From assembly GCA_022041995.1 (NCBI GenBank), contig CP074390.1, forward strand, positions 434,001-498,000: a stretch of DNA of 64,000 nt, written 5' to 3'. The position numbers were made by a program, and so were the translations under genes. Positions 44,800 through 53,282 of this stretch are shown here, in pieces. The DNA is from Cupriavidus necator. Lineage in GTDB: Bacteria > Pseudomonadota > Gammaproteobacteria > Burkholderiales > Burkholderiaceae. How positions within the stretch are numbered: position 1 is the stretch's first letter; the number at the start of each line of letters is the position of its first letter. Below the pieces are notes generated by a model. That model worked only from the letters and a program-made list of their open reading frames with translations. It searched no databases and had not been told where the DNA came from.

Positions 44800-45612
44800 C
44801 TAGACGTGATACGTGCTGTCTGGCACGTCGGTAATGAACATGTGGCCCGGCGCATGCGTCACGGCGAACGGCACGCCTGACGCCATCACGGCCGCCTGGG
44901 GCGTGACGCCGCAAGCCCAGAACACCGGGATCTCGCCTGGCTCGATACGCACGGCGTCACCAAAGTCAGGCCTGGCGAGGTCGGCAATGCCCAGCGCGGC
45001 CGGATCGCCGACATGGACGGGCGAGCCGTGCACCGACGGGAAGCGTCCGCTGATGGAAACCGCATCGGCAACCCGATGCGCAGGGATGGGCCGCATGGAC
45101 ACGACCATCTCGCCATGCAGGCGGCCCGCCGGTCGACACTGGCGGTTGGTGCGGTACATCGGCACGTTGGAACCGTCGGCGATATGCCGCACCTCGATGC
45201 CTGCCTCTTGCAGCGGCGTCTCGAAGGTGAAGCTGCAGCCGATCAGGAAGGTGACCAGATCCGGGTGCTCAGTCCACAGGGGCGTGGCATCCGCCACCTC
45301 CTCCACCAGCTCGCCATTGCGCCACACGCGATACAGCGGGATGTCGGTGCGGATATCCGCCCCTTCCGCCAGCACGGTCTGCTGTGCACCCGCTTCGATC
45401 ACGTCGAGCACGGGACAGGCCTTGGGATTGCGTTGCGCGTACAGCAGGAAGTCCCAGGCCCAGTCGCGCGGCAACGCGATCATGTTGGCTTGCGTCATCC
45501 CCGGTGCAATGCCGGCGGTAGGCTGTACCGTGCCGGCACGGTAGCTTGCGCGCGCTTCGCGCGCGGCGTTCACGGCGGCGATGCGGGCGCGTTCCAGTGC
45601 GGAATCTTGCAT
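44800..45612 (-). CDS. Putative hydro-lyase, DUF1445/YcsI family
   Basis: 270 residues matching the DUF1445 family (PTAGIAPGMTQANMIALPRD, LIGCSFTFETPLQEAGIEV, ITHAPGHMFITDVPDS-like end). B. subtilis YcsI is encoded beside kipI and kipA, and human D-glutamate cyclase carries a related domain. Here it precedes the PxpB-PxpC gene by 27 bases. It may form or isomerise the lactam or amide handled by the following enzymes; no catalytic evidence is visible. Confidence 0.87.
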   Translation of the reverse strand: MQDSALERARIAAVNAAREARASYRAGTVQPTAGIAPGMTQANMIALPRDWAWDFLLYAQRNPKACPVLDVIEAGAQQTVLAEGADIRTDIPLYRVWRNGELVEEVADATPLWTEHPDLVTFLIGCSFTFETPLQEAGIEVRHIADGSNVPMYRTNRQCRPAGRLHGEMVVSMRPIPAHRVADAVSISGRFPSVHGSPVHVGDPAALGIADLARPDFGDAVRIEPGEIPVFWACGVTPQAAVMASGVPFAVTHAPGHMFITDVPDSTYHV

Positions 45613-45735
45613 GAGTGTTGCTCCAGTGTCGTGGATCAGGCGAACGCGCGAATCTTTACGCCGTCGCGCCCCAGGAGGTGGATTTGCATAGTGTCAGGTC
45701 TGCCGTGCGCGGAGCTCTGGCCGTGTTGGCGGTGA

Positions 45736-46995
45736 TCAATGCGCAGCCTCGGCCTCGGCCCCGGCTTCGGCGAGCAGTTCGCGCCCTTGCGTTTCCGGCA
45801 ACAGCAGGCAGGCGATGACGACCAGCCCATAGGCGCCGGCGGCGAGATAGCCGATGGCAACACCCAGCGACATCGATGCGCTCATATGCCCGATCATGGC
45901 CGGGAATACCGAACCGACGGCACGGCCAAAGTTGTAGCAGAAGCCCTGGCCGGAGCCGCGGATATGGCTCGGGTACAGCTCCGTCAGGTATGCCCCCATC
46001 CCCGAGAAGATGCCGGACAGGAAGAAACCCAGCGGGAAACCCAGCACCAGCATGGCAGCGTCGGTGATCGGCAACTGCGTATAGCAGATCACGAGGAAGG
46101 CCGCGCTCACCGCAAACAGCATAAAGCAGCGCCGGCGCCCCAGGTGGTCGGATAGCCAGGCGCTGGTCAGGTAGCCGGCGAAGGACCCGGCGATCAACAC
46201 CATCAGGTAACCGCTGGTGTTGAGCACGGAGAGATTGCGCTCCATCTTGAGGTAGGTGGGCAGCCAGGTCGTCACCGAATAGTAGGCACCTTGCATACCG
46301 GTCGCCAGCAGGCTTGCCAGCACCGTCACGCGCAGCACGCCGGGCTTGAAGATCAGCATGAAGTTATTGCTTTGGCCGGTGCGGGCCAGCTTGGCCCTGG
46401 TTTCCTGATACACCTCGGGCTCGGAGATATTGCGGCGGATATACAGGATAAAGATCGCCGGCAGCACGCCGGCCCAGAACAGCACGCGCCATGCGTATTG
46501 CTGCTCGAACACGGCATAGACCGCCCAGAATGCGATCGCCGACAGGCCCCAGCCGATGGCCCAGCTGCTTTGCACCAGTCCGACCGCCTTGCCGCGGTGG
46601 CGGGCCCGGATCATCTCGGCGATCAGCAAGGAACCGACCGACCATTCACCGCCAAAGCCCAGGCCTTGCAGCATGCGGGTCAGGAACAGTTGCTCGGGGG
46701 ACTGGGTGAAGCCGCTCAGGAACGTAAAGAAACTGAACCAGAGCACAGTCAGCTGCAGGATCCGCACGCGACCATATTTGTCGGCCAGGATGCCGGCCAG
46801 CCAGCCGCCGATGGCCGAGCTGATGAGCGCGCCCGTCGCGATATAGCCCGCCTCCGCCTTGGTCATGCCCCACACCAGGATGAAGGTGGGGATCATGAAG
46901 GTGTAGATCATGTAGTCGAAGGCATCGACCCCATAGCCGACGAAGGCGGCAAAGAGCGTCTTGCGCTCCGTCTGGTTTGTTTCTTTAAGCCACAT
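45736..46995 (-). CDS. MFS transporter (SHS/AAHS-type carboxylate or aromatic acid carrier)
   Basis: 419 residues from ATG 46995; the in-frame TTG at 47022 is less likely. Twelve transmembrane segments, with the loop motif GILADKYGRVRI after helix 2 and GYGVDAFDYMIYTFMIP in helix 1. Similar carriers take up lactate, sialic acid or aromatic acids with protons. It is the first gene of the carboxylase operon and is divergent from the GntR regulator, so it probably imports the operon's substrate. Confidence 0.88.
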   Translation of the reverse strand: MWLKETNQTERKTLFAAFVGYGVDAFDYMIYTFMIPTFILVWGMTKAEAGYIATGALISSAIGGWLAGILADKYGRVRILQLTVLWFSFFTFLSGFTQSPEQLFLTRMLQGLGFGGEWSVGSLLIAEMIRARHRGKAVGLVQSSWAIGWGLSAIAFWAVYAVFEQQYAWRVLFWAGVLPAIFILYIRRNISEPEVYQETRAKLARTGQSNNFMLIFKPGVLRVTVLASLLATGMQGAYYSVTTWLPTYLKMERNLSVLNTSGYLMVLIAGSFAGYLTSAWLSDHLGRRRCFMLFAVSAAFLVICYTQLPITDAAMLVLGFPLGFFLSGIFSGMGAYLTELYPSHIRGSGQGFCYNFGRAVGSVFPAMIGHMSASMSLGVAIGYLAAGAYGLVVIACLLLPETQGRELLAEAGAEAEAAH

Positions 46996-47170
46996 GGTTG
47001 CGCTCACTATGGATAAGGACAAAGCGTGGACAAGGCTCGTCGCGCTGTCTTCACGACGAAGTTCCGGTAGCGAGCAAGACCGCTATTCAGCGGCCCCGCA
47101 CCCCAACCGCTGTTTAGCAAAACACATGCCATGTTCATTTATATGCACGTATGACTCAACCACCATGACT

Positions 47171-47270
47171 TATTGTTGAACAATATGGCTTGTTGTTCGA
47201 TCGTGGTATACACCTAAGTCCCGTTTGCAGGGCATACTTCGCACCAATCTTGTGCCTATTGTTCAACAAA
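47171..47270. promoter_or_regulatory. Paired TATTGTTnAACAAtA operators between the MFS and GntR genes
   Basis: The divergent gap 46996-47323 (328 bases) has no gene. It contains TATTGTTGAACAATA at 47171-47185, a 7-base-arm palindrome around one base, and TATTGTTCAACAAA at 47257-47270, the same site with the opposite centre base. They are 86 bases apart and flank the likely GntR promoter. The sites suit dimers of the FadR-subfamily GntR protein encoded alongside. Confidence 0.55.
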
Positions 47271-47323
47271 GTGAGATAACATCCCGCACGGGGCATGCCG
47301 GAACCTGTCGCCCCGAAGCCAAC

Positions 47324-47992
47324 ATGACATCCAGTACTGACGTAAGAAATCTGGCCGAGCGGGTCACGGAGCAGATTCGCCAGCGCATCGTGCATGGCGA
47401 ATTCGCGCCCGGGCAGCGCTTGTCGGAAGCCGCGCTTAGCGAGAGCCTGCAGATCTCGCGCAATACCTTGCGCGAGACCTTTCGCGTGCTGACCAAGGAA
47501 GGCCTGCTCAAGCACGAACCCAACCGCGGGGTATCCGTGGCGATTCCCAGCATCGCGGCCATCATCGACATCTACCGCGTGCGCCGCATGATCGAGTGCC
47601 AGGCCATCGCCCAGGCCTACCCCAGCCATCCGGCCAGGAAGCACCTGCGCGAAGCGGTGGAAATGGGACTGCGCTGCCGCGACAGCGGCGACTGGCAAGG
47701 CGCGGGCACCGCCAATATGGAGTTCCATATGGCCATCGTGGAACTGGCCGACAGCGAGCGGCTGAACGTGATGTTCTCCCACCTGCTCGCCGAGCTGCGC
47801 CTGGCTTTCGGCATGCTGCAGGATCCGGAATTCCTGCATGGCCCATATGTCGAGATGAACCAGCACATCCTGCAGTTGTTCGAGTCGGGCAAGCTCGCAG
47901 AGTGTGCCGCAGCCCTCAACGACTACCTGGCGCAGTCCGAGCGCATCGTGCTGTCGGTTTGCGCCCGGCACCCGATTTTCAAGGGGCGTTGA
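47324..47992 (+). CDS. GntR-family transcriptional regulator (FCD/FadR type)
   Basis: 222 residues from ATG 47324. The winged helix has GQRLSEAALSESLQISRNTL and KEGLLKHEPNRGVSV. The helical FCD effector domain follows, with IYRVRRMIECQAIAQAYPSH and FHMAIVELADSERL. It is divergent from the MFS-carboxylase operon and probably represses it through the TATTGTT palindromes. Effector unknown. Confidence 0.9.
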   Translation: MTSSTDVRNLAERVTEQIRQRIVHGEFAPGQRLSEAALSESLQISRNTLRETFRVLTKEGLLKHEPNRGVSVAIPSIAAIIDIYRVRRMIECQAIAQAYPSHPARKHLREAVEMGLRCRDSGDWQGAGTANMEFHMAIVELADSERLNVMFSHLLAELRLAFGMLQDPEFLHGPYVEMNQHILQLFESGKLAECAAALNDYLAQSERIVLSVCARHPIFKGR

Positions 47993-48099
47993 ACGCCGGC
48001 GCTGAGCGTATCCATGCGTAGCTGCTGCGCGCCGGGCCCCGATGGCCACTGCCTGCTCAAGATGCGGAGCTATGCATTGTCGGCAAGGCGATAGGGTCC

Positions 48100-49056
48100 T
48101 CACTTCACGGCAAGCGTAAACGGCAGCAGCAGCGCATTCACAAGCAGCAAGCCATAGACCACCACCACCGCGGCCGGGATGGCGAAACGCGTCCGATCCT
48201 GTGCGCGCGCGGCACGGCGCGTCCACAGGAAACCCGCGCCCATCACGGCAAGTCCGGAAAGCAGGCTCTCCACGGCAAGGGCTGGCGGATAGGGCCTGGC
48301 CGGGCTGCCGTTCTTGTTCTCGGCAACGGGAAGAGTTGTGCCTTGCCAGACAGGCAGCGCTTGGGCAGCGGGAGCCGTCGGCCGTGTTGTTTCGACGGGC
48401 TCCGGTCCGGCCGAGATGGCAGGCGGCTCCGCCGGCGGCGGCTCTTCTTGCACGCGCTGCGTCGGCGCAGGGGTCTGCGTTGAGGGCTGCGTTGAGGGCT
48501 GCGTTGAGGGCTGCGTTGAGGGCTGCGTTGAGGGCTGCGTTGAGGTCTGCGAGGCCGGTGCAGAAGCCGCCGCAGGCGACGGTGCCGCCTCCTGGCTGGC
48601 CGGGGTCGACCTGGCCGTTGCCGCTTGATTCGCGGCGTCGGACCGGCCCGGCGTGATTCGCATCGAATCCCGCTCCCGCCAGAATTTGGCAAACATGCTT
48701 TCCAGGCAGCGTACCGAGTCGCAGGCATCGCGCCGGCCGCGCCACGCGGCGATGTCCGAGTCCAGGATCCTGCCCTTGCGCAGCATCCTCTGCTGCTCCG
48801 CGTAGATGCGCTCGTAGCGCTCTGACAGCCTGGGGGTATCGCAGATCAGGTGCCGCTGGCGCGCCTGCGGGCCGGCCTCGCCTGTCGCAAGGTTGCATCT
48901 CACCCCGGAGCCATCCGGGTTGTTGCAGCGGACAGGGGATTCGCGCGCAGTTGGTTTGCAGACGATGTCAGAAGCCCACGCGCCGCTTGCGGCGAAAAGG
49001 CCCGCTGCTACGCCCACGGAAACGATCGTGGCCAGGCGCCCTGTGATCCTCTTCAT
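48100..49056 (-). CDS. Exported LprI-like protein with TQPS repeat and C-terminal membrane segments
   Basis: 318 residues. A signal peptide (residues about 1-28, ending GAWASD) is followed by a Cys-rich domain with CDTPRLSERYERIYAEQQRM and RRDACDSVRCLESMFAKFWR. That stretch resembles lysozyme-inhibitor LprI-type domains. Next is a Pro/Thr/Ser linker with a perfect TQPS repeat (five copies and a variant). The C-terminus has two hydrophobic stretches (LLSGLAVMGAGFLW and PAAVVVVYGLLLVNALLLP), so the protein is probably anchored in the inner membrane with its domain in the periplasm. The start codon at 49056 is preferred to 49068. Function unknown. Confidence 0.7.
   Translation of the reverse strand: MKRITGRLATIVSVGVAAGLFAASGAWASDIVCKPTARESPVRCNNPDGSGVRCNLATGEAGPQARQRHLICDTPRLSERYERIYAEQQRMLRKGRILDSDIAAWRGRRDACDSVRCLESMFAKFWRERDSMRITPGRSDAANQAATARSTPASQEAAPSPAAASAPASQTSTQPSTQPSTQPSTQPSTQPSTQTPAPTQRVQEEPPPAEPPAISAGPEPVETTRPTAPAAQALPVWQGTTLPVAENKNGSPARPYPPALAVESLLSGLAVMGAGFLWTRRAARAQDRTRFAIPAAVVVVYGLLLVNALLLPFTLAVK
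48475..48551 (-). repeat. 12-base tandem repeat encoding TQPS units
   Basis: TGAGGGCTGCGT occurs five times in perfect tandem at 48481-48540, with the last six bases of a preceding unit at 48475-48480 and a variant TGAGGTCTGCG at 48541-48551. The repeat encodes five Thr-Gln-Pro-Ser units and one TQTS in the linker of the LprI-like protein. Copy number probably varies between strains. Confidence 0.85.
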
Positions 49057-49323
49057 CATGTGCCCCATCGAAGCGGCCCCAAGGCTTTCAAGCTAGTCGA
49101 TAGTTGCCGGGTATCCCAAGCGCGCAATGCCGGGCGCGTGCGGTAAGTCACCTTGTCCCGTACCGACAGGTCCGCATGCGTCGCGCGATGAACAATGTTT
49201 TGCGAAGCCGCAGCAACATCTCACGCCGCCAGATTTCATGGCATGCTCGATACCCTGCGATACAGCCTCGCCTTCGATCATTTCCCGAGCGGAATCCTGC
49301 ACTTCAAAGAGAAAGAGACTCTC

Positions 49324-50448
49324 ATGGACACTTCCAGGCCTTCCAGCCACCGCCGCAACCTTCGTTCGATCCTGGGCATTTCCACGCCCATCGTCCAGGC
49401 GCCCATGGCCGGTGTCAGCACAGCGGCCATGGCTGCCGCCGTGTCAGAGGCCGGCGGGCTGGGCTCGCTTGGCGTTGGGGCAATGGACGCGCAAGCCGCG
49501 CGAAAGATAATCCGCGAGACACGAGCGCTGACTGGCAAGCCATTCAACGTCAACCTGTTCTGCCACGCCCCCGCCAAAGCCGATGCGGCGCGCGAGCAGG
49601 CCTGGCTCAGCTACCTTGCCGCCCAGTTTGCCGAGCACGGCGGGACCACACCCGCGAGCTTGCGCGAGATCTACAAGAGTTTCGTGGCCGACGACGCCAT
49701 GTTCCAGATGCTGCTGGAAGAAAAGCCAGCGGTTGTGAGCTTCCATTTTGGCCTTCCCGACCAAGAGAAGATCGACGCGCTGCGCGGGGCCGGCATTGTG
49801 CTGCTGGCCAGTGCAACGTCCCTGCATGAGGCCCGCCAGATAGAGGCCGCCGGCGTGGACGCCATCGTCGCGCAAGGCATTGAAGCTGGCGGACACCGCG
49901 GCGTCTTCGACACCGACGGATACGACGAAGGCCTTGGCACGCTGGCCCTGGTGCGTCTTCTGGTGCTGGGCACGAAACTTCCGGTGATTGCCTCGGGCGG
50001 CATCATGGACGGGGCAGGCATTGCCGCGGTGCTGGCTCTCGGGGCGGAAGCCGCCCAGCTTGGCACGGCATTCGTCGCCTGCCCGGAGTCATCCGCGGAT
50101 GCCGCCTATCGCGCGGCGCTGACCGCGCCCCAACCGCGCCCGACCACGCTCACCCGCGCCATATCGGGCCGCGCGGCCAGGGGCTTCACCAACCGGCTCA
50201 CGGCACTCGGCATCGCCGCCGACGCACCTCCGGTTCCGGATTACCCGATCGCCTATGACGCGGGAAAGGCGCTTCACGCCGCGGCCAAGGCCGCGGGGAG
50301 CGCGGAGTACGCAGCGCAGTGGGCCGGGCAGGCAGCGCCGTTGGCCAGGTCCCTGCCGGCCGCGGAGCTGGTGGCGCAACTCAGGTCGGAGCTCAGGGAA
50401 GCGATCCTGCGAATGGCGACGTTTGCGGACCCGCAGGACGCAGCCTGA
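49324..50448 (+). CDS. Nitronate monooxygenase-family FMN protein
   Basis: 374 residues from ATG 49324; the longer frame from 49195 is unsupported. TIM barrel of the nitronate monooxygenase/enoyl reductase family: TPIVQAPMAGVSTAAMAAAV, EAGGLGSLGVG, VNLFCHAPAKAD, then VAQGIEAGGHRGVF and PVIASGGIMDGAGIAAVLA for FMN phosphate. It may oxidise alkyl nitronates such as propionate 3-nitronate; 2-nitropropane-type function is a family inference. Confidence 0.9.
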   Translation: MDTSRPSSHRRNLRSILGISTPIVQAPMAGVSTAAMAAAVSEAGGLGSLGVGAMDAQAARKIIRETRALTGKPFNVNLFCHAPAKADAAREQAWLSYLAAQFAEHGGTTPASLREIYKSFVADDAMFQMLLEEKPAVVSFHFGLPDQEKIDALRGAGIVLLASATSLHEARQIEAAGVDAIVAQGIEAGGHRGVFDTDGYDEGLGTLALVRLLVLGTKLPVIASGGIMDGAGIAAVLALGAEAAQLGTAFVACPESSADAAYRAALTAPQPRPTTLTRAISGRAARGFTNRLTALGIAADAPPVPDYPIAYDAGKALHAAAKAAGSAEYAAQWAGQAAPLARSLPAAELVAQLRSELREAILRMATFADPQDAA

Positions 50449-50532
50449 GCGTATCTATAACAATTATTTGAATGTACTGACTCTCGGCTCTACGATGGCG
50501 CAACCCAACGTCTCCACTGCCACGAGGCCCCC

Positions 50533-51129
50533 ATGCACATCGCCATCCTGACCTTCGAAGGTTTCAACGAACTCGACTCGCTGATCGCGCTCGCCATCCT
50601 CAACCGGGTCAGGCGGCCCGGCTGGCGGGTTTCAATCGCCAGTCCGGCGCCCAGGGTGCGTTCGCTGAATGGTGTGGTGATGGAGGCGCAAGCATCGCTG
50701 GAGGACGCATGCAACGCGGACGCTGTGCTGGTGGGTAGTGGGATACGAACCCGGGACGTCGTCGCCGATGCCGCGCTGATGTCGCAACTCCGCCTCGACC
50801 CGACGCGCCAGTTGTTGGGCGCGCAATGCTCGGGCACGCTCATACTCGCCAAACTGGGCTTGGTGAACGACGTTCCGGCCTGTACGGACCTGACCACCAA
50901 GCCATGGGTAGTGGAGGCCGGCGTGGCCGTGCTCGATCAGCCGTTTGTCGCCAAGGGAAACGTTGCAACCGCCGGCGGGTGCCTGGCGTCGCAGTACCTG
51001 GCCGCCTGGTTCATCGCCCGTCTGGAAGGCGTCGAGGCTGCACGCAGCGCGATTGACTATGTGGCGCCAGTGGGCGAGAAGGAGGCCTACGTGACGCGCG
51101 CGATGGCGAACATTTCGCCGTTCCTCTGA
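50533..51129 (+). CDS. DJ-1/PfpI-family protein
   Basis: 198 residues with the DJ-1/PfpI fold. IAILTFEGFNELDSLIALA carries the acidic residue, and the nucleophile elbow is LLGAQCSGTLILAKLG with Cys. Members include stress proteins, hydratases and amidotransferase-like enzymes; the substrate here is unknown. It follows the nitronate monooxygenase on the same strand after 84 bases. Confidence 0.87.
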   Translation: MHIAILTFEGFNELDSLIALAILNRVRRPGWRVSIASPAPRVRSLNGVVMEAQASLEDACNADAVLVGSGIRTRDVVADAALMSQLRLDPTRQLLGAQCSGTLILAKLGLVNDVPACTDLTTKPWVVEAGVAVLDQPFVAKGNVATAGGCLASQYLAAWFIARLEGVEAARSAIDYVAPVGEKEAYVTRAMANISPFL

Positions 51130-51163
51130 TGCGCGCTGGTGATGTGACTCCGGGCTGAGCCTC

Positions 51164-51832
51164 CTACACCATGATGAGGCCGTGCCGCATGCCCTGCAAT
51201 ACAGCCTCCGTGCGGCTGCTTGCGCCGAGCTTGCCGAAAATGGCGGAGAGGTGGAACTTCACCGTGTTATCCGATATGTCGAGTTGGCGCGCGATTTCCT
51301 TGTTGCCAAGCCCTTCGGCGAGCATGGCCAGCACTTCAAGCTCGCGTGGGGTGAGCGTTTCGGTCAGAGCCGCGGATGCCGTCTGGCGAGGTGCCCTGCG
51401 CTGCGCCAGCAGCCTGGCGAGGATCTCCGGGGACAGCACGCAAAGTCCCGCGGCCACAGCTTCGATCGCGGCGATGATTTCGCCGGGCGTCGCGCCGCGC
51501 GGCAGCAGTGCCGTGGCGCTGGCGCCCAGCGCCTCATGGATCCCTTCGCTGTCCGCCTCGTCGGTGAGCAGGACCAGCGCCGGCGCTGCGGGATCGCGGC
51601 CCGCCTCTGGCACCGGCAGGTCACCGGCCTGCGGCTCAAGTTCGATCACGACCACATCCGGCACGTCGCCGGCAAAGCGGTCGGCAATCCCTGCGGTGTC
51701 GGCCGCGCTGCCTGCGAAATCCAGCGCCGGCGCCGCCTCGACAAGCACCTGCAGGCTTGCCCGCGCCTGCGGCGAGGCGGCGACCACGGCAACCCTGACC
51801 GGGCTCATCGGTGTCATCCTGGCATCCGGCAT
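51164..51832 (-). CDS. LuxR-type response regulator with degenerate receiver domain
   Basis: 222 residues from ATG 51832; starts at 51817 or 51808 are possible. The receiver-like domain has no acidic pair near RVAVVAASPQARAS, and Glu takes the place of the phosphorylated Asp in DVVVIELEPQ. The C-terminal GerE helix-turn-helix is standard: LTPRELEVLAMLAEGLGNKE and ISDNTVKFHLSAIFGKLGAS. It lies 16 bases after the protease stop, so it is probably co-transcribed. It may be controlled without phosphorylation. Confidence 0.85.
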   Translation of the reverse strand: MPDARMTPMSPVRVAVVAASPQARASLQVLVEAAPALDFAGSAADTAGIADRFAGDVPDVVVIELEPQAGDLPVPEAGRDPAAPALVLLTDEADSEGIHEALGASATALLPRGATPGEIIAAIEAVAAGLCVLSPEILARLLAQRRAPRQTASAALTETLTPRELEVLAMLAEGLGNKEIARQLDISDNTVKFHLSAIFGKLGASSRTEAVLQGMRHGLIMV

Positions 51833-51848
51833 GCGGCTGGCATGAATC

Positions 51849-52787
51849 TCAGCCGCACGACTTCCGTTGCTGGCGTTCGCCCACCGTGACCGAGCATTCG
51901 CTGCGTTCGCCACCCCGGATCAGCCCGATCTTCAGCAACTGCCCGACACGGTCGCCGCCCAGCGCGGCATGGACGTCGTCCATGTCTTGGCATGGCTTGC
52001 CATCCAGTTCGACCAGCACATCCCCGATCAGCACCCCGGCTTGCTCCGCGGGCCCGCCCGCCGCAAGCGATACCACCAGCAGCCCGCGCCCGGACGCCAG
52101 ATTCAGCTTCGTCACCCATGTGTCCGACAGGTTCACCGGCTGCGTGCCCACGCCGAGGTAGCCGTGCGAGACACGTCCTTTGCTCAGCAGTTCGCCGCTC
52201 ACGCGTGCCACTGTCGCTGCCGGTATCAGGATGCCAGCGCCAGGCGCGAGCGCCGATGTGCACAGGCCCATGACCCGCCCCTGCATATCCGCCAGGGCCG
52301 CTCCGGAGAAACCGGGGCGCAGGCCGCCGTCAAGCCGCACGAAGGCGTCGAACTGCCCGCCTCGCCAGGTACGCCATGGACCGCCGGCAGTGCCGACAAC
52401 GCCGAAATCCGCGCTGGTGCCGAGCCGGTCCACTCGCGCCACCGCGAGCACCAGATGGCCCGCTTTGAGGGCGCGCGCATCACCCGTCTCGACCGGGTTC
52501 AACTCCACGCCATCGAGCCTCAGTACGGCCAGGTCGGTGCCAGGGTCCCGTCCCGCCAGGACGGCCGCCACGGTACGGCCATCGGCCAGGGTGACTTCAA
52601 TGCCGTCTTCCTGCCTGAGCGTATGCGCGGCCGTGACCACCACGCCGGGTTGCCAGATGACTCCACTGGAGGGAAAGCGATGCCGTCCGTGCACCGCGAC
52701 GACACTCTGGCCGACGCGCTCGGCAATGGCTGCCAGGTTGGCGGAAAGATCCTGCAAGGGATTTCCGCCGGGGGTTGAGGTTTCCAT
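51849..52787 (-). CDS. Trypsin-like S1C serine protease with C-terminal PDZ domain
   Basis: 312 residues from ATG 52787. The catalytic triad is visible: His in VVVTAAHTL, Asp in DPGTDLAVLRL and Ser in LRPGFSGAALADM. The PDZ domain occupies about 220-305 (HGYLGVGTQPV, then GPAEQAGVLIGDVLVELDG). No signal peptide is evident, so a cytoplasmic location is inferred. The atypical GFSGA replaces the usual GNSGG, and the protein may be a low-activity chaperone-like member. The LuxR gene downstream is its likely partner. Confidence 0.87.
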   Translation of the reverse strand: METSTPGGNPLQDLSANLAAIAERVGQSVVAVHGRHRFPSSGVIWQPGVVVTAAHTLRQEDGIEVTLADGRTVAAVLAGRDPGTDLAVLRLDGVELNPVETGDARALKAGHLVLAVARVDRLGTSADFGVVGTAGGPWRTWRGGQFDAFVRLDGGLRPGFSGAALADMQGRVMGLCTSALAPGAGILIPAATVARVSGELLSKGRVSHGYLGVGTQPVNLSDTWVTKLNLASGRGLLVVSLAAGGPAEQAGVLIGDVLVELDGKPCQDMDDVHAALGGDRVGQLLKIGLIRGGERSECSVTVGERQQRKSCG

Positions 52788-53282
52788 GGTGATGACTCCT
52801 GCCATTTGCTACGTGAACCGATGCGTCGCGCGCCCGGCCAGCTTGAGGAAGCCAGGCAGGCAAGCGCAGACGAGTGGTTTCACAATGACAGGCGCGCGAC
52901 GGCCGCGCACCACCCGGATGGGTAGCTGGTGCAGGGAGGACTCGCGCGCGGCGTATGTGCTTGTACGAGCCCTTGTCTTCTCGCCCATTGTTCCCCCATT
53001 TTTCGTGGCACAGGTGCGCCAAGTGTTCACCAGTATCGCCCCGAGCACCAGGGCCGGCAATCGTCACTCCGACCGGATCACTGCGCGTTTCCCCCGGCGT
53101 GCCAAAGCGGCTTTTCGGATACCTGAGCCCCTGCCCGTGCTGGCACATGCTGATGGCACGGACAAGCCCGGCGGATCCATGCGAAAGCCGGCGGCGCGGC
53201 GGCGAGCGGCGCTGCCTATGCTAGACAGAAGCGGCCCCCGGCCGGGCAGCCGCGTGGTCCCATTTCGTTTCAGGAGATAACC
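52788..53282. other. Gene-free stretch between protease and nitroreductase genes
   Basis: 495 bases in which no frame yields a credible protein, and no RNA, repeat or mobile element is seen. It must contain the promoter of each divergent gene. An AGGAG ribosome-binding site lies just before the nitroreductase start. Confidence 0.5.

Noticed and set aside
48475..48551. Possible CRISPR array
   Set aside because: Repeats are perfect 12-base tandems without spacers and lie inside a coding frame.
47156..48898. 580-codon minus-strand open frame spanning two genes
   Set aside because: It crosses the GntR gene in antisense and the LprI-like gene out of frame, and contains no known domain.
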